From Cinnamomum chago (Eukaryota; Streptophyta; Magnoliopsida; Laurales; Lauraceae), in assembly GCA_038049695.1 (NCBI GenBank), contig CP142456.1, positions 74,795,422 to 74,859,421 on the forward strand: a stretch of 64,000 bases of DNA, read 5' to 3'. The notes under the pieces are model-generated. The model was given only the letters and a program-made list of their open reading frames with translations, had not been told where the DNA came from and ran no database searches. Of the stretch, positions 24,601 to 33,600 are shown piece by piece (positions within the stretch are counted from its first letter, which is position 1; each line of letters begins with the position of its first letter). The position numbers and the translations under genes were made by a program.

Positions 24601-27049
24601 GGTAAGGGGCTAGGCTGGCGGGATGGAATTCGGGCGCAGAGGATTTTGGATGTTGGGGAACGGCTTTCGTTGTGGTGGGTGGGCTGTGCAAGGGTTGGGG
24701 GGATGTGCTCTGATCGGTGACCGGAGATGTATCGGAGAGACGTGGAACCTGGCTCTGATACCAACTGATGCAGGCCCTAGGGTTAGGGCTTGTGTCGATG
24801 CCGAAGCACGTGTCAAAGAGTCCTCAAATTATCTCCGCAAAGATTTCTAACATGAGGAACAACCTCTCCAAGGGAAAATCCTAATTTTATTCAACTCCAA
24901 ATCTAAGATTATCATCTCTACAATGCAATATAAATAGGCAAAGTAAACTTAGGACCTAAGAAACTCCAATCTAATAATAGAAACTATCCTAATCAAACTA
25001 GGAAACCAAATAAATTAAAATGCTAATTCTAATTACAATAAAATTAGGAAACTACTAAAATAAATAAATATCCTAAAACTAAGTTGGGTGGGACCAGTGG
25101 AATTATAGTATCCCGTTCTGCATCACGGGCTCTCTTTAGGGCTGGATTAAGTGGACCTGGATACGGTGCCCTCTCCACTTCTATCTTTTGGAACACAAAC
25201 AATTTTACGGAGTTAACCAATGTGAACGTTCAAGATGATAAGATGGCATCACACACAACACAACACAAAACCCTAATCCAAAACCCTAACTGCTCCTCTT
25301 TTTTCACCAGAAAAACACCATAAATACTCCAAATCTTCTCTTTATTTTTAGGGTAAGTAGATTTCACTTACTGGCCAGCAAATAGTGGCCTTGGCTTTTG
25401 GCTTTTACTCTTAATTGCACATTATATGTTTTGAAGACATGGAAATTCCACTCCTGTGTTTTGTCGTTCTAATTCTAACTGGATTTTATGATGGTAAAAA
25501 CTAATTGAGATTGTTTTTTACTGTAGGTTGGAGCTGAAAGGTGATAGGAACATTCTTGGAGAATTTATAGAATTTAAAGGGAAACAAGAAGATATGCATG
25601 CTTTGAGTAATGTGAAGAGATCAAAAGTCAGCCGGTTGGTCATGCAAAAGTCATCTCTATTTGGGGGTTTAGGTAAGTTTTAAAACATCAAGTCGGATTT
25701 CGTGTTACAACTAGCATATGGTAAAATAATGATAAGAAAATGTGTATTTAATTATATAAATAAAAAATATGATCGTCATCAACTCAGCTTATCGATTCAC
25801 CTATAAGGAACAACTGTATTAAAAAAAAAAAGTGACCTGGAAATGAATCCTCTCTCGGAGAAACGGCAAACACATGGGCCAATGAAAATAGCTTCATGTG
25901 GAAACCACATGGGTGTGTGGGTTCAAGTAATATTACTCATCATAAAAAAGGATGGAGTAAGAGAAATGCGAGATAAAAATAAGGGTAGTAGATTAGCAAC
26001 CACCTTCATTTTTGGCCCGTGGCTTGCATCACCAGGGATAAATGCTCATTCCCACGAACCTGAGGAATTTAATCATACATTAGACAAGTGGCCTGTAAGA
26101 GGCATTTGTGATTTAAGTGTTCAGTGTTGGTTTCCTTTTGGCATATATGTAGGAGTGCAAACCAATGGGAAGACAAGTTAGCATTAAAGGGGATTGGCAG
26201 ATAATCAACGTTTATATAATTAATTGAGATTGTCAATTTTATTATTACAATTTTTCTATATTACATATTTTTGTGCATACATACAATGTAGATATATATA
26301 TATATATATAGGGCTATGTTCTGTTAAGATAATCTCTTGCAAGTTTGTATTAGAGGTAATCTTGTTTTCACTGCGTGGGACACCCCCATGACAAATCCAA
26401 CCCGCCCACACTCACTAACCCTCAATGAATTAGTACTTACTCTAATTAGACACTAATCTGAATAATAATCATCACCGAATTAAATTTCATGAAAATCTAA
26501 CTTAAGAAACTTTTGGAATTAACTCTGTCAGTAGGATTAGTTCCAAATTGGGGTGAGTGCTAATTCATGGGGGTTTAGTGAGTGAGAGGGTATAGATTTA
26601 TTTTGGGGTGTTACATATAGTGGTACTTTGTACGCAAATCCATGAGAGGGTACCTTTTAGCATATAACATTACCCTATATGGGCCATGTTGGGAAATAAA
26701 TCATAAAAAAAGGGGCGAAACTCAGGCACCTATGCCGTGGATATTAGCAATTTTATAGCTCTTGAAACTAACTGCTCTGTTTTAGGCCCAATCTTCTATG
26801 CTTTTTGCAAATGGCTCTGTAGGGTTTTCCCCAGACTCAATTTGATGGAACTTAAATTCAAATGCAGGTAGATCGAAAATACAAGTTTTGTATGCTTCTC
26901 GTGATTATCGAAGTGAAGGAGCATCTGCTTCAGAATGGATGGAAGCTACTGTGAAGTCAAGCACGGAGGTTGTATTTCAGCCATTAAATTCACAGAAAAC
27001 CCGGAAGATCAAGCTATCATCAATAGTCTCTGCATCTTTGAGTGCCTGA
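13160..27049 (+). CDS. NERD-domain protein, copy A (seven exons, 325 aa)
   Basis: Exons: 13160-13287, 13387-13488, 13615-13729, 14744-14859, 18266-18454, 25527-25672, 26868-27049. All introns are GT-AG and the joined frame (978 nt) is open to TGA. Residues 2-20 are a hydrophobic, aromatic-rich anchor (start MWIEILCGL) followed by an acidic patch. Residues about 44-150 match the nuclease-related (NERD) domain, with core 'NIDMVLVTKG' then 'AIVVSVWNFNGSV'. The family is a plant membrane-anchored protein of unknown biochemical role; the sequence 'KLSSIVSASLSA' closes the C-terminus. In NERD/PD-(D/E)XK folds the second core strand carries E-x-K; here it is S83-V-W85, so nuclease activity is unlikely. 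The short N-terminus resembles what I know of the plant family, so A looks like the conserved copy. Introns 4 and 5 are swollen to 3.4 and 7.1 kb by transposons. Confidence 0.85.
14420..14740 (+). repeat. Four-unit 80-bp minisatellite abutting the exon 4 acceptor of copy A
   Basis: Units start at 14420, 14501, 14581 and 14661 (81, 80, 80, 80 bp), nearly identical, each beginning ttctaccrtaaaacag and ending in a 'ttattattattttctctac' pyrimidine tract. The last unit runs straight into cag/GTG, the acceptor of exon 4. Copy B has a single diverged unit at the same place (about 31998-32090), so the array arose in A after the duplication. Confidence 0.95.
14951..16675. mobile_element. PIF/Harbinger-like element in intron 4 of copy A, split by a hAT insertion
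   Basis: Left end GGGGTCGTTTGTTTG and inverted right end GGAGTCGTTTGTTT, followed on both sides by a shared 'acatatgtaaatg' segment. The 3-bp duplication TTA (14948-14950 and 16676-16678) fits the Harbinger/Tourist TWA target rule. Without the inserted block at 15548-16610 the element is about 660 bp and non-coding. The matching intron of copy B lacks it. Confidence 0.75.
15548..16610. mobile_element. hAT-like element nested in the Harbinger element
   Basis: Left end CAGTGGCGAAGC and inverted right end CAGTGGCGGAGGG form a short inverted pair of the same family as the element at 29944-30428. Flanking 8-mers (aatgtgat and tgtatcat) match only partly, so the target duplication has decayed or the boundary is slightly off. 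A T run and then 43 consecutive G (15592-15634) sit just inside the left end. No transposase coding is seen. Confidence 0.6.
18873..20297 (-). mobile_element. 5'-truncated L1-type LINE fragment (zinc-binding and RNase H part) in intron 5 of copy A
   Basis: Read on the minus strand, the C-terminal part of a plant L1 ORF2 is visible in order. First comes a zf-RVT region (20107-19622: 'IWKPDVKGKFSVKSFF', 'GCPLCLKDEETVNHLMIHC'), then an RNase H region (19582-19325 'LNVDGSFVRP' and 19331-19059 'EGDSLLAIQWGSGK'), and the closing 'LEADDLAKEGV'. The frame is broken by an in-frame TAG at about 19620 and by frameshifts near 19330 and 19065. The 3' end meets an A-rich tail (seen as T-rich plus strand at 18871-18895). 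Reverse transcriptase and endonuclease are missing, so this is a dead 5'-truncated copy. Copy B has the empty site near 33586. Confidence 0.85.
20416..20857 (+). mobile_element. Solo LTR (442 bp) in intron 5 of copy A
   Basis: Runs from TGATGCAGTACGG to GGGGCTGCGCCA, with flanking 5-mers TGAAT (20411-20415) and TGAAC (20858-20862), one mismatch. A TATA-like ctctatatatag near 20658 and AT-rich downstream sequence fit an LTR in plus orientation. Copy B, at about 33688, reads straight from 'ctctatcatgg' to 'aacaaaactg' with no such block. Confidence 0.65.
22003..22362 (-). repeat. 3' LTR of the gag-protease element
   Basis: Immediately follows (on the minus strand) the polypurine tract at 22363-22372. 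The two LTRs share the same length and termini. Confidence 0.88.
22376..22830 (-). pseudogene. Retroviral-type aspartic protease region
   Basis: Minus strand carries 'IVVIDGGSCENIIS' (about 22787-22820), a plant gypsy protease active-site segment, and downstream 'VLPMDSGDILLGRPWMYD' with the usual ILLGRPW motif. The ORF ends within 15 bases of the LTR. Small lesions separate the two parts. Confidence 0.8.
23050..23948 (-). pseudogene. Retrotransposon gag, frameshifted
   Basis: On the minus strand an open frame starts at 23948 (MESSSNNDDD), with an N-terminal coiled-coil-like stretch, an Asn/Arg/His linker and a Retrotrans_gag core ('LVIPEYDGKLKPDEFMDW', 'ATRFRNYAAIWWAEL'). The frame shifts at an A run at about 23530-23543. 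In the other frame gag continues ('TWIEMKNLLKQKFL', 'SEKFLTMQARC', 'DVLVDRYFHGLR') with stop codons at about 23410 and within the single zinc knuckle CFHC..KGHHAFECP near 23050-23090. The gag is dead in this copy. Confidence 0.85.
24751..24763 (-). promoter_or_regulatory. tRNA-iMet primer-binding site
   Basis: Minus strand TGGTATCAGAGCC, the standard plant initiator-Met tRNA complement, 2 nt inside the 5' LTR. Confidence 0.9.
24766..25125 (-). repeat. 5' LTR of the gag-protease element
   Basis: Position relative to the primer-binding site shows this is the 5' LTR on the minus strand. It is followed by the 5-mer CGGGC. Confidence 0.88.
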
Positions 27050-27340
27050 GGAATATCTGCAGCCGACTCGTTGGAGTGATTCTTACCTAGCAAGGAATTG
27101 TGTTGGCTTTCTTTTCTTTCTTTTTTTTTCCTTTTCTTATTGAGGCGTCCACTTTAGATATATAAGAAAATTGAGTCGTATCTTAAAACTTACTTTATGT
27201 AAATATAACCACAAGGCAATTTGTGGAAAATTTACCTGTAAAATAAGCGCGCACAAAAAAACAAAACACATTATATTGTGAAGATTTATAGAGACATTTA
27301 GAAATGTAATGTTATTAAGATTAAAGCAGTTAAATTGCAT

Positions 27341-27450
27341 AGATCATCATATGCCTTTGGATGGCTATAATTGTTAGCCTTGTAGTGTCCCAGGGCGTTG
27401 AGATCATCATATGCCTTTGGATGCCCATAATTGTTAGCCTTGTAGTGTCC

Positions 27451-27456
<6 letters not shown>
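27341..27456 (+). repeat. 60-bp tandem duplication in the 3' flank of copy A
   Basis: Two nearly identical units start at 27341 and 27401 with agatcatcatatgcctttgg; they differ at a few sites (ggctataa/gcccataa). Copy B has an independent shorter doubling of 'ttgaagtgtcctagtgag' near 40427-40470. Confidence 0.95.

Positions 27457-27502
<46 letters not shown>
27456..27502. repeat. (TC)n microsatellite
   Basis: About 23 TC units directly after the 60-bp tandem duplication. Confidence 0.95.
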
Positions 27503-27506
<4 letters not shown>

Positions 27507-27650
27507 GTTCGTGGTAAAATGAGCATGTTAGTTGAGTGGAGAGTGGGGGCCAGGGAGGTCCTTAAATAGAGGCATCATGATGGATCTCCATCAAATCCCC
27601 ATCATGACAGGAATTCCCAGTAATTGCACGCTCAGATTGCAACTATGGGG

Positions 27651-28757
27651 ATATATATATATATATATATATATGGGGAAGTTTCAAGTACATCTATCCC
27701 TCACCATAAGGTGAGAGACATTTCCATAATTGAATTTTTCAAGTACAAAAGTTACTTTTCACTTTTCAAGTACATAGGGTGAGGTACACTTCCTGTAAAA
27801 AGAAAAGTATCCCTCACCCTATGGTGATGGATAGATGCACTTGAAACTTCCCTTTTATATATATATATATATATATATGAGCAAGGCTGTTTTAAGTTCA
27901 AGCTTAGGAAAAAAGTTCGTAATCTCATGCTTGTGGAGCCCACCTTTGGTCCATCCAAATGGAACAAACACATGACTTCCCTAAATTGAATATGTCTACC
28001 AACTTTCGGTCAGATCCGAATTTACGCAACCGTTGGATCGACTATGTATCAATCCAAATGGACTATTAACCGTTAAACTTTTGGGCTCATATGGAGATGA
28101 TAGAAATCGCATTCGAGACTGATTTTTTGTAGAGAGGAAGATTCTATGGAGTCCTTGAAATCCTCCTACCTCCATCCCCATGTGGGCCCCACCACACACT
28201 TGAGCTAACCTTATCCTAAGCTTGAGTTTAGGAGAGCTGACCCCTATATATATAGGCTAGTTCTCATAAGTTCAAGTGTGTGGTGCGGCCCACTTGGGGA
28301 CCCAGCTGGGATTTCAAGGACACCCTATGATCTTCCTCTTTGTAAAAAATCAGCCCCAACCGTGATTTTTATCATCTCATAAATAGTCCATTCGGATCGA
28401 TAAATAGTCAATCCAACGGTCCAGTAAATTCGGATCTAACCAAAAGTTAGTGGACATGTGCAATTTAAAGGGGTTATGTGTTTTGTCTATTTGGATGGAC
28501 CAAGGTGGGTCCCCACAAGCATGAGCTTATGAGATTTTATCTTAAGCTTGAGCTTAGGAGATGCTTGCTCATATATATAGGGGCTCATATATTTATGAAA
28601 TGCTCTTATGAGAGCATCTCTCACCTTACTATGAGAGATAAAAGTGAGGGCCTTCACATTTAAATTGTTGGTATTGGATTTGGATGTGAGGGCTCGCACC
28701 TTATCTGTAAGGTGAGAGATGTTTTTATAGGAGTGTGTGTGTGTATATATATATATA
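27651..28757. mobile_element. Array of four (TA)n-flanked foldback/MITE elements
   Basis: Five TA tracts (27651-27674, 27856-27878, 28245-28254, 28571-28579, 28744-28757) separate four elements. E1 (27675-27855) is a hairpin with arms 'gaagtttcaagtacatctatccctcacc'. E2 (27879-28244) and E3 (28255-28570) are relatives in opposite orientation, sharing a 'catgcttgtggrgcccacc..tggtccatcc' core. E4 (28580-28743) is a hairpin with arms 'gcatctctcaccttac'. The paralogous place downstream of copy B reads ggggatatatacagg (40581-40594) with no insertion. TA-microsatellite targeting resembles Micron or Stowaway-type elements. Confidence 0.8.
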
Positions 28758-29935
28758 AGCAGCCCCTTCTAGATCAACTTAATTTGAAAACAAATTGAGG
28801 AAGAAGCGATTCTCTTAAGTGGACTTGGTGGATTGCCAATGGGCTTACTATAAAGAATGGCTCTGTCAATCTTTATGGGCCAATAGAAATGCGGGCTATC
28901 TAATGCTAAAATTACTACTTCGAGTTGGTAACTGGATGAATTGGTTTGGTTGGCATATCTACAGCCAATATTGTTTTTGGTGCAACTTTTTAAATGAGCG
29001 TATTCTCTCTGAGGCACTTTCAGCCACATTTTTTGTTATTACTAAGTTTAATTGTGCTTCTAATGTCACAGATTTTTGGTCATTTAGCCACTGCACCACT
29101 TGTTGCAAATGCAAAATTAGTCAACCCTGTTGTCTATAATCATCTTCTCTCTCTCTCTCCAACATCTTCTACACACCACACCCATCCAAACCTCAGACCG
29201 TAGATTCCTTTCTTGTTTTCCTTCACACCACAGCTATCAAAACCTCAAACCGTTTTAAATATCTATATAGTTTATTCAGTCGTGTCTTCGAGAAGATCCT
29301 ACTAGAAAATTGCTTCCCCTTCTTGGGCTAATTTGGTAGCTCTAATCTACTTAATAAGATCTAAATAAATTAATTGCTAAAATAAACAGTGCAGGCAAGT
29401 TTACTCAAAATCATTTTGGCCAAGTCACAAGGTAAAAATAGGTGGCCTATAGATTCCCGTGATTTTGTGCAGTAAACGCAGTTGAGGTTTGATGGCCACA
29501 TGGAAGGGCTGGTTTTGGTTTTGTTACGTACTTTGATGATTCCTTTTTACGTGCATGAGCTGCAAGATCTTTTGTTTCCAACTCATTCAAAGAGGCTGAA
29601 GTGCTTGCATCTTTGTACAAAGAGATATGCCCTGGAGGTAGTGCAATGCATCAAGCCATCAATGGAACCAAGGAGTGGTCTTTATTTACTACCATCAAAT
29701 GACATTTTGAACATTGTGTTGTCTTTTGATTACATTAAGTTTACCTTTGTTATTGGATCTATTGGATCGTTAGTTAGTTGAGAAAGGAGATTGCTTTTGA
29801 CTTTCTTTTTCTTTTTCTTTTTCTTTTTCTTTTTCTTTTTTTTTTTATAGAAGAAAAGGGTCTACTTTTGATATGACCGTGTTCTTTTCTTGCTTGATTC
29901 TGGATGGGCTGTGGTGTGAAGGAAAACAAGAAAGG
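28758..29935. other. 3' flank of copy A homologous to the 3' flank of copy B, then unique spacer
   Basis: Bases 28763-29390 align with 40590-40920 (shared 'gatttttggtca', 'atcctactagaaaattgctt' and others), with about 200 bp extra in A at 28838-29063. Beyond about 29395 I see no homology and no gene. A (TTTTTC)n tract lies at 29800-29840. Confidence 0.75.
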
Positions 29936-29943
29936 GTCCCTGT

Positions 29944-30428
29944 CAGTGGCGGAACTGTGTACAGGCCCGGGGGGGCCAGCCTTTGAAAAAGTTTTTTTTT
30001 TTTTTTTTTTTTTTTTGAAAAAGTCTTTTAAAACACCAAAATGGCCCCCCCTCCCAAGGTTTTTGGATTTTTTTTCTAAGTTAAACCCCACCCCACCCCG
30101 GCCCCCACTCCCACTCCCACTCCCACTCCCAACCCTTTTAACTTTCGAAAACCTCTCCAGACTCCAATCTTAAGCCCTAACCCTCTTCAGCTCTTCCTTT
30201 TTTATTTTGTTCGTCTCCTCTTTTTTTCCATTAATCTCTCATCTTCAGTGGTTAAAATTTTACACGCCGTCTTCTCTATGTCCAGCATTTTCAATGAACA
30301 AAATCATGGTTGAACTTATAACTATGTCAAAAAGGAAACTTTAAAATATGATAGTTATAATAATTGGTGAAATAAAATTTTATTCAAGTTTTGGCCCCCC
30401 CAAAGATAAAATCCTGGCTCCGCCCCTG
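29944..30428. mobile_element. hAT-superfamily MITE, 485 bp
   Basis: Starts CAGTGGCGGAACTG and ends, inverted, CAGGGGCGGAGCCAGG. It has a perfect 8-bp target duplication GTCCCTGT (29936-29943 and 30429-30436). Non-coding; carries a T run near 29993-30015 and a (CCCACT)n stretch near 30095-30127. It ends about 260 bp before the start codon of NERD copy B. Confidence 0.9.
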
Positions 30429-30686
30429 GTCCCTGTGGTGTCGAGTCTAGGAATCTGCTGTGCGAAGGTTTGGTAGGGTGTGCTGGAAAGTGTAACGCAC
30501 TTGCAACTTGCAAGTCCTTGCATGTGGGATTACATTTCCTTTTTCTTTTCCTGCAGTACGTTCTTGGCTTTTTCTTCTTCTTTTTTTTATTCCTGCTGCG
30601 TCACCTTTCAGCAAACGAAAGAAGAAAGGCAGCAATCTCCTCTTGTTGAAAATTTTCCGTTTCAGTTCTGGGGATCAAAGAAGAAG

Positions 30687-33600
30687 ATGACAAGCTCATT
30701 GGCGACCTCGTTGGGGTACTGGTTGGCGAGCTTCATTGCCTTTGCCTTGCACTTCCCTCGCATATCCGTAGCAATCTTCTTCTTTTTCCTCCTATTCTTC
30801 ATCTACGGCGACGGCGACGACGACGACGACGCGGAAGACCTCCTCAACAAGGATAGCTACGATTCAACTGCAGTCTTCAACGTCGCAACCAGGTCCCAGA
30901 ACACTAATCCTCTCCCTCCTCATCCATCATCTAAGATTCTCTCTTTCTCATGTGTAATTCTACGGTTTGGTGTTCTCCTCTAGGATCGAGAAGATCTATG
31001 GTGGGAAAGTGTATGTTGGACTTCGAATTCCAGACCCAGATACCAAGTCAAGAGAGGATATTGATATGGTTCTCATTACGAAAGGGTAGTAGTGATCAGT
31101 CCCTCTTTCTTTTTCTCATCTGAAAAGAGTGATTTTTCACTTTGAGAGGGGAAATAACACACCCCACCTTTTTTTAATGTGAATTGTTTTCAGTGCTGTG
31201 ATGGTGGTTTCTGTTTGGAACTTCACTGGATCTGTTGACATTGACAAGGATGGCAGCTGGGTTGGCATTGACGATCAGCAGCACAAGAGGGAGAAGCGTC
31301 CATCTCTTGTGAGTCGATTTTGTGAATTCAGTTTTATACAACTCTCTGTTTTTGCAATCCAAGTTGTTTGTTGAAAGAAAATATGCAATGTTCAATCATG
31401 CCGTTTCTGAGCTGTCATCTTACTATACCTTTTTCATTAAAAAGAGAGAGGAGAGATTATGCAATTTGAACAACTCTTCAGATGCACACTGTGAATGATT
31501 TGGTGATCCAAATTTCTTATTTGGTTGGCCATGCACTGTTGAAAATTGAAATCCTATCATTGATGGGAGATACAACCTATGTTTCTTTCCTAATATAACA
31601 ACCAAATTTCTCAGTTTGTCTTCACTCTAATTGTTGGGATTGTCATTAGCAAACCACTTAAGATGGATATTGGTTAGATACTAGTATCACTGCTTATCTA
31701 ATGAAAAGCAGTAAAAGGTAGAAAGAATTTCCCTTGACAGAGTGTTGTGCAATGTTTCTTTTTTTAATTGGGTGAACTAAAGCATGTATGAAGATAATAA
31801 AAAGAAGAAGAAGAAGCCATATGTGCTTTCGCTCTGTTACTCAGACAGAACCACCTTCATATTGCATGTGATATGGGTTCATATCTTAGGAAACATAATG
31901 AAAATAAAAAGGCAGTGAAATGAAATGAAGAGAAGAGAACGGATATGTGTATGGTCCTTCTTTATTTGTAAATCACTTTGAAGGATTGTGCCTCTTTAGC
32001 TTCTACCATAAAACAGAAAGAACTGAGAATTGTCTGCTACTTTCAACTACGAAAAATTTACTATGCATTTTTGTTCCTTTCTATACTTCAGGTGAAGGTA
32101 ACTAACAGACGAGCTGCGATCCTTGCATCATATTTGAAACTGAGGGGCGTAACTTTGCCTAGAGGTTATTTGATCGGAAGAGTTGTTCTCCCGGATCCAA
32201 ATTGCAGGTGTGTATGGGTTAAATATAGCTCTTTCAACTACAATAGTTTGTCATTTTTTGTTGTTATCAACATTAATTTGTAACAAGGCTTTGATGATGA
32301 TGATTTAATTGTTGCCGCACTGGTTTTTTGTTTTACTTTATTTTTAAGTTCCCTGAAATACCATGTCTCAAAAAATTAAAAGAAGTAAAACAAGATAATA
32401 ACGTACATAAGGCCTAATCAGTGTGGCCTATGCCTAGTACATGCATCCCTTGGGGCACAAGCCCTAATCAGTGTCGCCTATTAAAACTTAAAAGGATCTA
32501 AATCTAGTAGGCAACGTGCGCGCCTGGGTGCCCATTTATAGGGTTGCCTCTGGGGTAGGAGAGGTGCAAGACCTCTTGAAGCCGACCATTGGCCTAACAA
32601 TAAAATGTGGACAGGAATGGATGATTTTCTTTCTCTGAGTCACGTTACTAACATTTCCCATTCTTCTTCTAGGGTCACACATGCAATAGAGTGTCTTCCC
32701 AATGTCATTTCCTTCAACAAATGGTCACAACTAAAGCCAGAAGTCCATTTGATAAAGCCAGAAGTCCATTTGAAAAAGCTAAAGCCAGAACTCCATTTGA
32801 AAAAGCCAAATCCAGAACCAGAACCAGAACCAAAACCTGGATTCTCACTCTCAAATTGGTTCAAAGCTGCATTTCAAGGAGCAAAGAATGATACACAGGA
32901 ACAATTAAAAAAATTGGAGGAGATGCATCAAATGACACTGGAGGAGAAGCATCAAAAGACACTGGAGGAGATGCATCAAAAGCTTCAATTCATTCTTAGC
33001 ACAGCTCCAATGTGGGATAGGTTTGTACGGTCTTCATCTTCTTGATCATACATTCTTTGCTGGCTTTAATTTTTGCTGATACTCTCATGAATCTATAACT
33101 AGTTTTTAGTTGATTATGCCCACGTTTATCATCTCCGTTTCCAACCTGTATTTGTGCAAACTATAAATGTCTAAAGCGGGTAGAGGTTTGAAAAATAAGA
33201 GATTTGGCACACAATTCTACCATCTACCTGCTTTAGAGAAGTAGAGGCAAATCCTCTTAAAATGAAGGGTCCGCTTTTGGGCTTGTGAAAATAAGAGCTT
33301 TAGCCTCTGTTTTTGTTGGCTCTATTTTAGATGACTGTATTAGAATAAGAGTAGAGATACCAAACAAGGCCCATGAGGTGGTTTTTTTTTTTTGGGCCCC
33401 TTTCCTTTCCAGCATATTTAAAGAAGTGTCTGTGGCACTATTTACCAATAGGGAATCAGCAATAAAGCTCAATGAACCAATTTTTTAGTCTACTTTGCTG
33501 TGAAAGTAGCAGTTGACCTACTTTGCATTGGCCAAAAAAAAATAAGATATAGCAGATGAATGCATGGAATACGTCCCCTCTAAGTTTATTGGGTTATTTT

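Larger units (their letters stand above)
22003..25125 (-). mobile_element. Non-autonomous Ty3/gypsy-like LTR retrotransposon with gag and protease only
   Basis: Two 360-bp LTRs (22003-22362 and 24766-25125), both TGATG...CATCA, bound a 2.4 kb interior. By eye they differ at about 22 sites (6%). Flanks TGGGC (21998-22002) and CGGGC (25126-25130) form a 5-bp target duplication with one mismatch. On the minus strand, the 5' LTR is followed after 2 nt by TGGTATCAGAGCC (tRNA-iMet primer site, 24751-24763), a leader, gag, a protease region, and a polypurine tract CTGGGGGGAA directly before the 3' LTR. No reverse transcriptase, RNase H or integrase lies between protease and polypurine tract, so mobility would need enzymes in trans. 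Confidence 0.88.
21508..25333. mobile_element. Outer insertion block in intron 5 of copy A bounded by about 60-bp direct repeats
   Basis: Compared with copy B (contiguous at about 37148-37160), copy A carries about 3.8 kb of extra DNA here. Near each edge lies a related segment, 'atccaaaaccctaactgctcctctt..ttcacc..aaaaacaccataaatac' (about 21514-21575 and 25271-25332), in direct orientation. The gag-protease retrotransposon sits inside it. The nature of the outer block is unclear; its ends do not show TG/CA or inverted termini. Confidence 0.5.

Noticed and set aside
28819..29139. 106-codon plus frame (Trp-rich)
   Set aside because: Lies in duplicated 3' flank; the paralogous region is not open and no family resemblance is seen.
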